Below are positions 16,527-25,312 of a stretch of DNA of 64,000 nt, piece after piece (position 1 is the first letter of the stretch; each line of letters opens with the position of its first letter). This DNA is from Spirochaetota bacterium (lineage in GTDB: Bacteria > Spirochaetota > Brachyspiria > Brachyspirales > JACRPF01), in contig JBBTBY010000003.1 of assembly GCA_038043445.1 (NCBI GenBank), positions 36,601 to 100,600 of the forward strand, read 5' to 3'. The notes beneath the pieces are model-generated. The model was given only the letters and a program-made list of their open reading frames with translations. It was not told the DNA's origin and did not search any database. The translations under genes were made by a program, and so were the position numbers.

Positions 16527-17540
16527 ATGAAAAAAATAAAGATCGGACAGCTCGGCGTCTGCCATGAGCATGCGGTCAAGATCGCGAGCCTGCGCAGAAT
16601 GCCTGATATATTCGAAGTGGTGGGCGTCGTTGATGATAGAACGTCACCATCCGCAAAATTCGCCGGTTCTGATCTCGCACCTTATGAGGGGCTGCCGTGG
16701 ATGACGGAAGATGAGTTGTTCAAATATCCCGGGCTTCAGGCTGTGACCGTTGAGACACCGAATGGAGATCTGGTCCCCACCGCCATACGCTGCATGGAAC
16801 ACAACCTGGCGATACATATGGATAAACCCGGCGGCGAAGACCTGAAGCTGTTCGGTCAGCTGATCAAGGGCTGCAGAGAAAAAAATCTTCCGTTCCAGAT
16901 GGGATATATGTTCCGGAACAATCCTGCCATGCAATTATGCCTCAAGGCGGTCCGGGAAAAGTGGCTTGGCGATATCTTCGAGGTGCAGGCGGGCATGAGC
17001 CATAATTACGGCGGTGATGCATATCAGCAGTATCTTGGTAATTTCCGCGGCGGCATCATGTTCAATCTGGGATGCCACTTCATCGATCTGATAGTCGCTA
17101 TGCTGGGGCGGCCGGGAAAGATCACCCCAATACTAAAGACAACTCTTGGACTTGCCGGTGATATAAAGAATAATTGTCTTGCGATACTTGACTATCCGCA
17201 CGCAACAGTGACATTGCGTGCATGCAGTATGGAGGTCGATGGCTCGAACAACAGGCGGTTGAAGGTCTGCGGCACCAAAGGGACTATCGATCTTTGCCCG
17301 CTCGAGCGTTTCGACGGCAAACCGCTGACGATGCGTTTGACGCTCAGTGAAGGCCGCGGGGAATATCCGGCAGGGACACATACCATAGATCTCGGGGTAC
17401 ATACCGACCGCTATCAAGATCAGTTCTCCGAGTTCGCTAAGATCATCAACGGTGAAATGAAAAACCCTTACACCTATGGACATGATATGCTGGTAGAGGA
17501 GGTGGTCTTAGCCGCTTCCGGATATATGAAATGGGAGTGA
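16527..17540 (+). CDS. Gfo/Idh/MocA-family oxidoreductase
   Basis: A 337-residue protein of the glucose-fructose/inositol dehydrogenase family. The N-terminal Rossmann strand is IGQLGVCHEHA, then an ETPNGDLVPTAIRCMEHN segment and the family motif in the form MDKPGG (usual EKP). The C-terminal alpha/beta sheet holds FRGGIMFNLGCHFIDL, with the His-x2-x2-Asp pattern of the active site. Such enzymes oxidise sugars or inositols at a ring carbon using NAD(P). The start at 16527 is the first ATG; an in-frame TTG lies at 16515. Third gene of the cluster. Confidence 0.85.
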   Translation: MKKIKIGQLGVCHEHAVKIASLRRMPDIFEVVGVVDDRTSPSAKFAGSDLAPYEGLPWMTEDELFKYPGLQAVTVETPNGDLVPTAIRCMEHNLAIHMDKPGGEDLKLFGQLIKGCREKNLPFQMGYMFRNNPAMQLCLKAVREKWLGDIFEVQAGMSHNYGGDAYQQYLGNFRGGIMFNLGCHFIDLIVAMLGRPGKITPILKTTLGLAGDIKNNCLAILDYPHATVTLRACSMEVDGSNNRRLKVCGTKGTIDLCPLERFDGKPLTMRLTLSEGRGEYPAGTHTIDLGVHTDRYQDQFSEFAKIINGEMKNPYTYGHDMLVEEVVLAASGYMKWE

Positions 17541-17544
17541 TGCA

Positions 17545-18567
17545 ATGAAGGCAATGCTCGTTGATGAAAAAAAATCGCTGGTGTGGACGGATGTCCCTGA
17601 TCCTGAGCCGAAAAGTAATGAGATACTCATCGATATTCACGCCGTTGCTCTCAATCGCGCCGATCTCATGCAACGGTCCGGCGATTATCCATCACCCCCC
17701 GGATGGCCTCCATGGATGGGGCTCGAAGTTGCCGGTATGGTGAGTAAAGCACCGGCAGGCTGCCGCTGGAAACCGGGAGACAAGGTGTGTGCGCTTTTAG
17801 GCGGGGGCGGGTACGCTGAGAAGGTCGCCGTTCCTGCTGACATGGCCCTGCCGGTCCCACAGGGTTTGTCAATGGCCGAAGCTGCTGCAATACCGGAAGC
17901 GTTCGCTACATCATATTTGAATTTGTGCATCGAAGGTGGCATGAAAGCAGGAGATACCGTGTTCATACCGGCCGGTGCGAGCGGGCTCGGGATGGCGGCG
18001 ATTCAGTTGGCGAAAGCGCTAGGTGCAAAAGTCGTGACCACGGTCGGTTCTGAAGAGAAAGCGAACTTTGTCCGCGAATTAGGGGCTGACGTTATCATCA
18101 ACCGAAAGAAAGAGACTATCGCGCAGGTACTGGCGCAGCACCCGGTCGATATCGCCATGGATTGTGTCGCGGGGGCGGATCTCGGCGCCTGTCTGGGAAC
18201 GATGGCGCGCGGCGGGCGTTGGATAGTCATCGCGACGCTCGGCGGGCCGATGAGCGAACTGAATATGACCGATCTTTTCAAGCGCGGAATACGGATTATC
18301 GGCAGTACGCTCCGCAGTCGTACAGCGGAGATGAAGGCGAATATTCTCTCCGAACTTGAGACGAAACTTTGGGGCAAATTCTCCTCGGGCGAATTCAAGT
18401 CTATCGTCCATATGACGCTCCCTATGACTAGGGCGGAAGAGGCGCACGGGGTTCTTGAAAAACAGCGGAACCTGGGCAAAGTCGTTCTGACACTCAAGGG
18501 AGGAGAGTACAAAAGCCCTTCTCCTGGATATGGACTATGCGGCGGTGAAAAGAGGATCCGAGAATGA
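17545..18567 (+). CDS. Quinone oxidoreductase-like MDR enzyme
   Basis: A 340-residue medium-chain reductase of the quinone oxidoreductase/PIG3 branch. It opens with MKAMLVDEKKSLVW, continues with NRADLMQRSGDYPSPPGWP and GLEVAGMV, and has the NADPH-fold loop AGASGLGMAAIQLAKALGA (residues about 142-160). It lacks catalytic and structural zinc ligands, as expected for this branch. It starts 4 nt after the Gfo/Idh gene, whose final codons supply GGGAG as the ribosome binding site. Reduces enones or quinones in known relatives; here likely an intermediate of the cluster's pathway. Confidence 0.8.
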   Translation: MKAMLVDEKKSLVWTDVPDPEPKSNEILIDIHAVALNRADLMQRSGDYPSPPGWPPWMGLEVAGMVSKAPAGCRWKPGDKVCALLGGGGYAEKVAVPADMALPVPQGLSMAEAAAIPEAFATSYLNLCIEGGMKAGDTVFIPAGASGLGMAAIQLAKALGAKVVTTVGSEEKANFVRELGADVIINRKKETIAQVLAQHPVDIAMDCVAGADLGACLGTMARGGRWIVIATLGGPMSELNMTDLFKRGIRIIGSTLRSRTAEMKANILSELETKLWGKFSSGEFKSIVHMTLPMTRAEEAHGVLEKQRNLGKVVLTLKGGEYKSPSPGYGLCGGEKRIRE

Positions 18568-18615
18568 CAATATCGGTAAATAATTAAATACCACTTTTCG
18601 AAACGGAGGACTTCA

Positions 18616-21288
18616 ATGAACCTTTACACCCGCATCGTGAGCCTGTGCGCGGCAGCCATCTTGGTAAATTCCGTGGTTGCCGCTCCGGTGTCCGAGATTC
18701 CCTATCTCACGAAAAATGAAAGCTTTTGGCGAGCATGGCTTCCCGGGGTGATCCGTCCTGATGCCGGGACCATCGAGATCACGATGCGCGTCGACAAGCC
18801 CATCAGCGAGTTCGGTAACTCCTGGGAATATGTTCTTGACATACCCCCAGGGAGTACCTTGAAAAAAAGTGGGGTCTCTTTGCTAGGATTAACGTCTATC
18901 CCGCTTCCAGGCAAAGGAATCACCGCGGTAATGCGGACGGGCGAGAGCACCTACTACGCCAACATACCTGACTTGCGGGTTGAGCCGGGAAAAAAAATCA
19001 ATCTCGCCATCTCCTGGGGCTCCGCTCTTACCTTATATGTCAATGGCGAACAGGCGGCGCGCACACCCATGAAGGACACCCCGCCCGAGAGCGTCTGGCC
19101 AGACCATCTGCGTATGCCCCGGTACAGTCCATGGAACCCTCAGGCGGTTCGCGTCTCCACCATCGAGCGGGCCGGCGGACAATTAGCGTCCGATCCCGAG
19201 TCCGCATTCGTCCGTGACGACAACACATCCCTCGTCGCCAACGACCTCTCCAAGCCATCACAGCTTTTCCATACGGCGTGGCATACTGAAAAGGCTGTAG
19301 CACTGATCAAACCGGTGTTCCGTCCGGAGAAGCAATGCGACATCGTGGGCGAACGGCCGGTTTTCCCGGTGGTAGCAGTCAACCGTTCGGCCGCTCCCAA
19401 AACCGTCCAGATCGATTTGAGCGTCACGTCTCTTTCCGGAATGGAACCAAAATCCAGTCATTTCACGATTGACCTGCCGACTGACACCAGCGCCCAAGTT
19501 CACGAACTGCCTCTCACGGGACTGGAAAATCAGAGCTATTACACCATAACCTACCGCATCCGCGGCGAAGGCGTCCCCGACATCAACGGAGTCAGCCAGA
19601 CAGCGGTGTTTCCAAGAGACCGGAAAGAAAAAGAAGGTGCAATGTCCCGCTTTTACGGAGTACATCATGAGAACCATTTCGCACCCGAGGTGTGGGCCAA
19701 GATAGACAGCCGCACCAGTCGCGCTTGGGCCGGAGGAAATGTGTTTCTCTGGTGGAAAGTGGAGCCGGTGGAGGGAGAGTTCAATTGGAAGGAGGCCGAT
19801 GCTTATGTGCGGGAATGCCAGTCTGCCGGCATGGAGGTCCTGGGCGTCCTCGGGTATCCCTCTCGCTGGGCAGCCGCCGATCCAGGAGAGGAGCACAAGG
19901 CGAAGAAAGGTTTTTATTGCCCGCTTCCTTCGCACTGGAAACCGGCCAGCATGACCGCCTGGGCTCGTTATGTCCGCGAAACCGTGAGGCATTTCAAGGG
20001 GCGGGTGAAATACTGGGAGATATACAACGAGATCAATTTCCGTCCTCCTTCCTTCCCTTGCGCCTTAGCCGGCGCTACCACCGAGGAATATCTGGAATTG
20101 CAAAAGATCGCATTCCAGGAAGCTAAGGCCGCCGATTCCGACTGCATGGTGACCAGCAGCGGCTTTTCCGCCGATGCAGATAAATCCCTGCCGGTGGATT
20201 TTATCCGCTTGGGGGGCGCCGCATTCTGCGACATATACAACGTGCACGGCTATAGCGGAGTGGAGGGTGCCGCCCCCTTCGTGAAACCATTCATGGCGGC
20301 CAAGCCAGGGGCGCCCATTTGGCAGACCGAGCATATGTGGTTCACGATGACGGATCAGAAAAAACGAGTGTACTTAGATGTGGCTTGGCCGATTTTCTTC
20401 GCCGAGGCGGGATACTCCCGCTTTTTCAACATGGGTGTGATAGGAGTATTCTTTGACCGTATCACCCTCTCTCCCAACCTGGATCAATATGTAATCGGTG
20501 TCTTCCAGAATGAAATGTATCCGTGCGAAACATTCGCCGGACGTATCAGCTTCGTGGGCGACACCCTTTTCGACTTGCGTCACCAGTTCCGCCGAACAGA
20601 CGGTACGATGCTCACCGTTCTTGGATCGGAAACCACGGCTAATGAGGTGTATCTGGCGGAAACGCCGAAACGCATCCGGGATCTCTTTGGCCACCCTGTA
20701 CCCGTGACCGCCGAGGAAGGCGGTGTCCGTCTGCTGATCACCAATGTAGCCTATGTGGTATCGGACACTTCCGTAAAGGTACGCAAGATCATCGCCAAAT
20801 CGCGGATGAACCTGATGGTCAATGGGCAATTTGAGGAGGTTGATGGCGATGTGGCAATGGCCGGCATCGAAACGGGAAAGGCGCGGCATTTCATCCTCCA
20901 CGAAAAAACCTATGATCCGGAAGGTTGGATTCGTCTGACCGGCAAAGCCCGTAACGGTTCCTACGCCATGCAGGTTCATTCCTCAGGTAAAGGACGAGTG
21001 GTAATCTTGCAGGAAACCTCGGTGCCTAAGGCCGGAACATATGTGCTGAGCGGCTACTTTCGCCGCCTTTCGGGTGACGCTAAACCCTACCTGTTCCTCG
21101 GCAATCGGGACACCAAAGAATATCCACAGAAAATAATGGAGGACGCAGGAGCCGACTTTCGCCGCCTTTCAATGGAGGTGACACTGCCAGCCAAGAACAT
21201 CCTCCCACTGGCCATCTGCTGGGGCATCGCCTCCGGGGCAGGTGATGTGCTTGTGGACGATGTGGCCTTCGAACCCAAGATACCCTAA
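18616..21288 (+). CDS. Secreted clan-A glycoside hydrolase with LamG-like N-terminus
   Basis: An 890-residue exported protein. A Sec signal peptide covers about residues 1-23. Residues about 40-180 look like a concanavalin/LamG-type domain (INLAISWGSALTLYVNGEQ). The central TIM barrel (about 345-620) carries the clan-A pair: acid/base Glu in YWEIYNEINF (about residue 472) and nucleophile Glu in IWQTEHMW (about 573), GH39/GH5-like. The C-terminus (about 730-890) resembles a CBM4/9-type jelly roll. GGAGG precedes the ATG. Placement inside an intracellular oxidoreductase cluster suggests it releases the sugar the other enzymes process. Exact GH family is uncertain. Confidence 0.75.
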   Translation: MNLYTRIVSLCAAAILVNSVVAAPVSEIPYLTKNESFWRAWLPGVIRPDAGTIEITMRVDKPISEFGNSWEYVLDIPPGSTLKKSGVSLLGLTSIPLPGKGITAVMRTGESTYYANIPDLRVEPGKKINLAISWGSALTLYVNGEQAARTPMKDTPPESVWPDHLRMPRYSPWNPQAVRVSTIERAGGQLASDPESAFVRDDNTSLVANDLSKPSQLFHTAWHTEKAVALIKPVFRPEKQCDIVGERPVFPVVAVNRSAAPKTVQIDLSVTSLSGMEPKSSHFTIDLPTDTSAQVHELPLTGLENQSYYTITYRIRGEGVPDINGVSQTAVFPRDRKEKEGAMSRFYGVHHENHFAPEVWAKIDSRTSRAWAGGNVFLWWKVEPVEGEFNWKEADAYVRECQSAGMEVLGVLGYPSRWAAADPGEEHKAKKGFYCPLPSHWKPASMTAWARYVRETVRHFKGRVKYWEIYNEINFRPPSFPCALAGATTEEYLELQKIAFQEAKAADSDCMVTSSGFSADADKSLPVDFIRLGGAAFCDIYNVHGYSGVEGAAPFVKPFMAAKPGAPIWQTEHMWFTMTDQKKRVYLDVAWPIFFAEAGYSRFFNMGVIGVFFDRITLSPNLDQYVIGVFQNEMYPCETFAGRISFVGDTLFDLRHQFRRTDGTMLTVLGSETTANEVYLAETPKRIRDLFGHPVPVTAEEGGVRLLITNVAYVVSDTSVKVRKIIAKSRMNLMVNGQFEEVDGDVAMAGIETGKARHFILHEKTYDPEGWIRLTGKARNGSYAMQVHSSGKGRVVILQETSVPKAGTYVLSGYFRRLSGDAKPYLFLGNRDTKEYPQKIMEDAGADFRRLSMEVTLPAKNILPLAICWGIASGAGDVLVDDVAFEPKIP

Positions 21289-21344
21289 TTCGACGGCGGA
21301 CGCAGCTGCAGCGGTATGGATTGATACAACTTCCGGAGGAAGCG

Positions 21345-22082
21345 ATGAGATTTGAAGGAAAGACTGCGGCAGTGACCGGTGCCGGACATGGCATCGGCAG
21401 GGCGATCGCAGAGCGGTTCGCCAAAGAGGGAGCGCACGTTGCCGCGCTTGACATACATAAGTTGAATCTGGGTGAGACGTCCGGAGCGATACGCAAAGCC
21501 GGCGGGACCGTGTTTGAACTCGTCGTCGATATTACGAAAGCCGATGAGGTCAAAGCAGCCGTAGAAAAGATAATCGCCGACTTCGGAAAGATCGATATAC
21601 TTATCAACTGCGCTGGCGGCGGTTTTCAGACAGGCATCGATTTCAAGGATATGGCGGCAGGCGCCTGGCAATGGGTATTCGATCTGAACGTCAACGGCAC
21701 CTTGAACCTCACGCATTGTGTTGTCCCGCATATGATCGAAAGAAAATACGGCAAGATCGTGAACTTCACTTCGATCGCCTCGAAAGTCGGGCTCCCGAAA
21801 CGGGCTATCTACTCCGCGACGAAAGGTGCGATCGAAGCCTTCACGAAAACACTTGCGATGGAGCTCGGACCATTCAATATAAACGTGAACAGTGTCGCGC
21901 CGGGAAATATCGACTACGCGCCGAAGCCGCCGCCCACCAACGGCACCTGGCTTGGACGCTGCGGGACGCCTGATGAGGTCGCTGCATTGGTCGCGTTCCT
22001 GTCGTCGGACGAAGCTGCGTTCATAACAGGCGCTGATTATCTTATCGACGGCGGCCGTGTACTGGGACCAAAAGGCTTATGA
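21345..22082 (+). CDS. Short-chain dehydrogenase/reductase (SDR)
   Basis: A 245-residue classical SDR. TGxxxGxG is present as TGAGHGIG (residues about 12-19), then NCAGGG, the catalytic Ser in NFTSIASKVG and YSATKGA (Tyr-x3-Lys) near residue 150, and a SVAPGNIDY loop. The start at 21345 has GGAGG 6 nt upstream. Its stop overlaps an ATG at 22079, so it is translationally close to the dehydroquinase-like gene. Relatives reduce or oxidise ring hydroxyls such as those of quinate, inositol or keto-sugars. Confidence 0.85.
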   Translation: MRFEGKTAAVTGAGHGIGRAIAERFAKEGAHVAALDIHKLNLGETSGAIRKAGGTVFELVVDITKADEVKAAVEKIIADFGKIDILINCAGGGFQTGIDFKDMAAGAWQWVFDLNVNGTLNLTHCVVPHMIERKYGKIVNFTSIASKVGLPKRAIYSATKGAIEAFTKTLAMELGPFNINVNSVAPGNIDYAPKPPPTNGTWLGRCGTPDEVAALVAFLSSDEAAFITGADYLIDGGRVLGPKGL

Positions 22083-22096
22083 AGGAGGATGCTTGC

Positions 22097-22873
22097 ATGA
22101 GACCATCATTTGTAAAGCTTATCCAGCCGTATCTTGCGGCTATCGTTGAAGAAGTAACACCGAATGCATGCATGGCGAATATCCGCAATGCGGAGCATGA
22201 GGGGGCACAGGCATTCATGCTGGATCTTTCGCGGATTCCGCCGGAGCACAGGACGCGTGAAATCCTTGGGCAGATAATAAAAAGCACGGGCCGTCCCGTG
22301 ATGCCGCTGGTGTACCGGGCGAACCGCATGTCAATGGATGTTTTTACCGATGAACAGCGTGCGGAGGAAATGATGAAGGCGCTTGATGCCGGCGCGGCGG
22401 GCTGCGATGTAATGGGGGATATGTTCGATCCCTCGCCGCGGGAGCTGACGCGCGATCCGCAAGCCGTGGAAAAGCAGATGAAACTGATACGAGAGATCCA
22501 TAGCATGGGTGCAGAGGTACTGATGTCTTCGCACATGCCGATCCCGATCTCGGCGGAGGAAACGCTTGAGCACCTGCAGCGCATGCAGGAACGCGGCGCG
22601 GATATCGTCAAGATCGTCGTAACGGCGGACACCGAAGATGAATTCATCGAATCGCAGCGGGCAACGGTGCTCTTGAAAAAGGGATTGAAGGTGCCATTCG
22701 TCCACCTGTGCAACGGAAGGTACGGCCGTCTTCAGCGTTTTGTAGCGCCCATGCTCGGTGCGTCGCTGACCTTCGGCGTGCGTGAATACAGTGAAAGTTC
22801 ACTCGGCATTCAGCCGACCATCCGTGCAGCGCGTACGGTGCTTGACGAGCTTCTGTGGCATAGGGATCATTAG
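22097..22873 (+). CDS. Type I 3-dehydroquinate dehydratase-like enzyme
   Basis: A 258-residue TIM-barrel protein that I align by eye with type I dehydroquinase (AroD). The Schiff-base Lys is in GADIVKIVV (K172), the catalytic His in VLMSSHMPIP (H146), the substrate Arg near R208/R211 and a Gln in SLGIQP (Q239), each at AroD-like spacing. The position of the AroD glutamate (usually ELRxD) reads FMLDLSRIPP, so that residue is changed. The start at 22097 has AGGAGG 9 nt upstream. As the last gene of a sugar-oxidation cluster it may dehydrate a cyclic keto-acid other than dehydroquinate. Confidence 0.7.
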   Translation: MRPSFVKLIQPYLAAIVEEVTPNACMANIRNAEHEGAQAFMLDLSRIPPEHRTREILGQIIKSTGRPVMPLVYRANRMSMDVFTDEQRAEEMMKALDAGAAGCDVMGDMFDPSPRELTRDPQAVEKQMKLIREIHSMGAEVLMSSHMPIPISAEETLEHLQRMQERGADIVKIVVTADTEDEFIESQRATVLLKKGLKVPFVHLCNGRYGRLQRFVAPMLGASLTFGVREYSESSLGIQPTIRAARTVLDELLWHRDH

Positions 22874-23090
22874 AGCTGGGGATCGCGATGGCCAAAGACA
22901 TTTCCAGCCATTGCACGGATCGCGCTGACGTCATACCGCGTTCCGCGGTCTTTGGAATGTCGATGCGGTCGCGCATGGAGATCCAAGGCTTGCGATGCCT
23001 CACGCCTTGCTGCGTTTATGCCGGACAGTTATTCCCGTCCCTTGCCCTTGTAACCGATCTTCGGGAGAAAGGAGCAGGCGGGGATAGGGG

Positions 23091-23783
23091 CTATTCTCCC
23101 CCATTCACAACAATAACGAATTCCCTGTCCTTCATCTTCGTCCCTCCATACGCAGCGAGCGCTTCACCCAGCGTCCCCGTAAAAACCGTTTCACTCTCCA
23201 TGGTAAGATCGTATCCGATGAGCGTATCGCGCGAATTCCCGAACGCGCGGGCGACCGCGGCGAGCACGTCGTTGAATCGGTACGGCGCATCGAGTATGAC
23301 GACAGGGTAGGGGAGCGAAGCGAGTTTTCTCAATTCGATATCCCGTTCTTTTCTTTCCCGCGGGAGCAGCCCTGCGTAGAAGAATTTCTTTACCGGGAAC
23401 GGCGCTGTCATGAGCGCGGCGGTTATCGATGATACTCCGGGTACGGGAAGCACCGGTATCCCGAGTTCACGTGCGGCGGCGACGAGCGTGCGGCCCGGGT
23501 CTTCGATGAGCGGTGTCCCGCAGTCCGATATGAGCGCCGCTGCGAGCTTTTCAACGGCGATACGTTCGGCATACGATGCTATCTCGGCTGCCGTTGTATG
23601 TTCGCTTACTTCGAGCATCTCTTTCTTCATATCGAAATGCTTGAGGAGCGTGCTCCCTTCGCGGAAACTTTCGACGAAGACGATATCCGCCGCCCTGAGA
23701 GTTTCAATGACGCGCGCGGTGTTGTCGGAGCGATTGCCGATGTCCACCGCGCAGATGGAAAGCGACGGCTTAGCGAGTTCCAT
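23091..23783 (-). CDS. rsmI: 16S rRNA 2'-O-ribose C1402 methyltransferase
   Basis: A 230-residue SAM-dependent methylase of the tetrapyrrole-methylase fold. Landmarks in order: IVFVESFR, SEHTTAAEIA, LISDCGTPLIEDPG (the RsmI SDAGTP-like motif with Cys for Ala), LPVPGVSSITAAL and FYAGLLPRERKERD, then a YDLTMESE segment. RsmI methylates ribose of C1402 in 16S rRNA. It is the last gene of the serS-wecA-queF-rsmI run on this strand and overlaps queF by 14 nt. The first strand (SICAVDIGN) deviates from the usual PTPIGN, and the protein is shorter than typical RsmI, so a paralogous role is possible. Between 22874 and 23090 I see no gene. Confidence 0.8.
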   Translation of the reverse strand: MELAKPSLSICAVDIGNRSDNTARVIETLRAADIVFVESFREGSTLLKHFDMKKEMLEVSEHTTAAEIASYAERIAVEKLAAALISDCGTPLIEDPGRTLVAAARELGIPVLPVPGVSSITAALMTAPFPVKKFFYAGLLPRERKERDIELRKLASLPYPVVILDAPYRFNDVLAAVARAFGNSRDTLIGYDLTMESETVFTGTLGEALAAYGGTKMKDREFVIVVNGGE

Positions 23784-24201
23784 GGGTCGCTGTAACGGTG
23801 AAATCGATGCCGCCGCGGCGGTTGAAGCGTCCTTCTATCTCCATCCACTTCGGCTGAAGGGCGCGCACGAGGTCGTCGAGTATGCGGTTGGTCACTGCCT
23901 CGAAGAACATGCCGGTGTTCCTGAACGAGAAAAGATAGAGTTTCAGCGATTTCGATTCTATGCACCGTTCCCGCGGGATATAGGTGATGGTCAGTTTCGC
24001 GAAGTCAGGCTGGCCGGTGATAGGACAGAGCGAGGTGAACTCCTCCGTATCCATACGTATCGTGTAATCGCGTGAGTTCGGATTGGCGAACGTTTCCAGC
24101 CGAGCATCCTCGGGCTTGGACGGATAGACGGTCCGATTCGAGCCGAGGAGCGAAAGTTTATCGGCCCTTCTTTTTGCGCTTCGGTTGTGCCGCGGCATCA
24201 T
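23770..24201 (-). CDS. queF: NADPH-dependent preQ0 reductase
   Basis: A 143-residue unimodular QueF, which reduces 7-cyano-7-deazaguanine to preQ1 in queuosine synthesis. The thioimide-forming Cys is in FTSLCPITGQPDFA (about residue 59), and the NADPH/substrate motif is ESKSLKLYLFSFRN (about 82-95). The start at 24201 overlaps the wecA-like gene by 44 nt; GGAGGG lies 4-5 nt upstream within that gene, so coupling is likely. The first 20 residues are basic and extra compared with the core. A second queuosine-related protein (QueG-like) is at 61509. Confidence 0.9.
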   Translation of the reverse strand: MMPRHNRSAKRRADKLSLLGSNRTVYPSKPEDARLETFANPNSRDYTIRMDTEEFTSLCPITGQPDFAKLTITYIPRERCIESKSLKLYLFSFRNTGMFFEAVTNRILDDLVRALQPKWMEIEGRFNRRGGIDFTVTATHGTR

Positions 24202-25312
24202 TCCCTCCGATGTCTTTTCCGAAAACCGTATCTTTCACGTACTGCTTCATCCGTGTGTAGGTATCCCTGCTTTTCTCAAAAAGATTGAGGAGCACGACGG
24301 CGAATATGATGTTCTCGCAGAGAATGAAAAGGAGAAGCGGTGTGAATTCACGCGGCATGAGGAAGGCGATAAGCGAGAATAATCCGAGGAGTATGCATGC
24401 CGCGTACATGATGCCGAGCACACGCCAGGGGCGATTGCCGGTGAGCGCAAGGAGGCGATGATGCAGATGCCGCTTGTCCGCGCCGAACACGCGCTGCTGG
24501 TCCTTGACGCGCCGGATGATCGACAGGAGCGTATCGAGTATCGGTATGAGGAGGAGCACTACCGGAAGCATGAGCGTTATGGCGAAGCTCGATTTGATGT
24601 TCGACACGAGCGACAATATGCCGATGGCATAGCCGATGAAAAGCGCGCCCGAATCGCCCATGAATATTTTTGCGGGGGGCACATTGAAGATGAGATAGCC
24701 GAGCACGCCGCCGAGGAGCGCCGCCATGGGATAGATGACATTGCTCCCGGTGAGAGCGGATATCACCATGATGAACGACACGGAGATGACGGTGACACCC
24801 GCCGAAAGGCCGTCCATGCCGTCGATGAGGTTCATCGCATTGGAGAGCGCTACCAGCCAGAACACGGTGACTATCCATGATACGACGGGAGGGAGCATGA
24901 CGACGCCGCCGAACGGATTGGCAAGACGGTCAACGGATATGCCGAACAGGAGCGGTATGCAGGCGACGGCTATCTGCAGGAAGAATTTCAAGAGCGCGGG
25001 CATATCGAATTTGTCGTCGGCAAGGCCGAGGATGTACATCGCGATGAGCGAGATGACGATGCCGAAACGCGTCGAATGCAGGAAGTGGAGCGCGCCCTCA
25101 AAATATCTTCCGTACAGATACAGCCCGAGCGCGAAACCGGCGAAGATCATGATGCTGCCGAGATACGGCACGGGGCGCACATGGATCTTCCGTTCGCCGT
25201 CGGGCACATCGATCATATGAAAGATGCGTGCGAGCATGCGTGCGACGGGGAAGAGCGCGATGGAAAGCGCTAAGGCTGCGCCGAAAATAATGGCGATAGC
25301 GGTATAGTTCAT
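24158..25312 (-). CDS. WecA/TagO-type undecaprenyl-phosphate GlcNAc-1-phosphate transferase
   Basis: A 384-residue polytopic membrane enzyme of the MraY/WecA family that loads a sugar phosphate onto undecaprenyl phosphate, starting O-antigen or other surface glycan synthesis. Cytoplasmic loop motifs: GLADDKFD (Mg-binding DDxxD-like), NAMNLIDGMDGLSAG, PAKIFMGDSGALFIG and DKRHLHHRLL, the last typical of WecA rather than MraY. About ten to eleven hydrophobic segments. Its ATG overlaps the serS stop (TGATG), so the genes are coupled. The C-terminal tail is Lys/Arg-rich. Confidence 0.88.
   Translation of the reverse strand: MNYTAIAIIFGAALALSIALFPVARMLARIFHMIDVPDGERKIHVRPVPYLGSIMIFAGFALGLYLYGRYFEGALHFLHSTRFGIVISLIAMYILGLADDKFDMPALLKFFLQIAVACIPLLFGISVDRLANPFGGVVMLPPVVSWIVTVFWLVALSNAMNLIDGMDGLSAGVTVISVSFIMVISALTGSNVIYPMAALLGGVLGYLIFNVPPAKIFMGDSGALFIGYAIGILSLVSNIKSSFAITLMLPVVLLLIPILDTLLSIIRRVKDQQRVFGADKRHLHHRLLALTGNRPWRVLGIMYAACILLGLFSLIAFLMPREFTPLLLFILCENIIFAVVLLNLFEKSRDTYTRMKQYVKDTVFGKDIGGNDAAAQPKRKKKGR

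Noticed and set aside
22874..23090. Possible small gene or RNA between the dehydroquinase-like gene and rsmI
   Set aside because: Short frames on both strands have no start signal; the ACCGCGTTCCGCGGT palindrome is too small to support an RNA gene.
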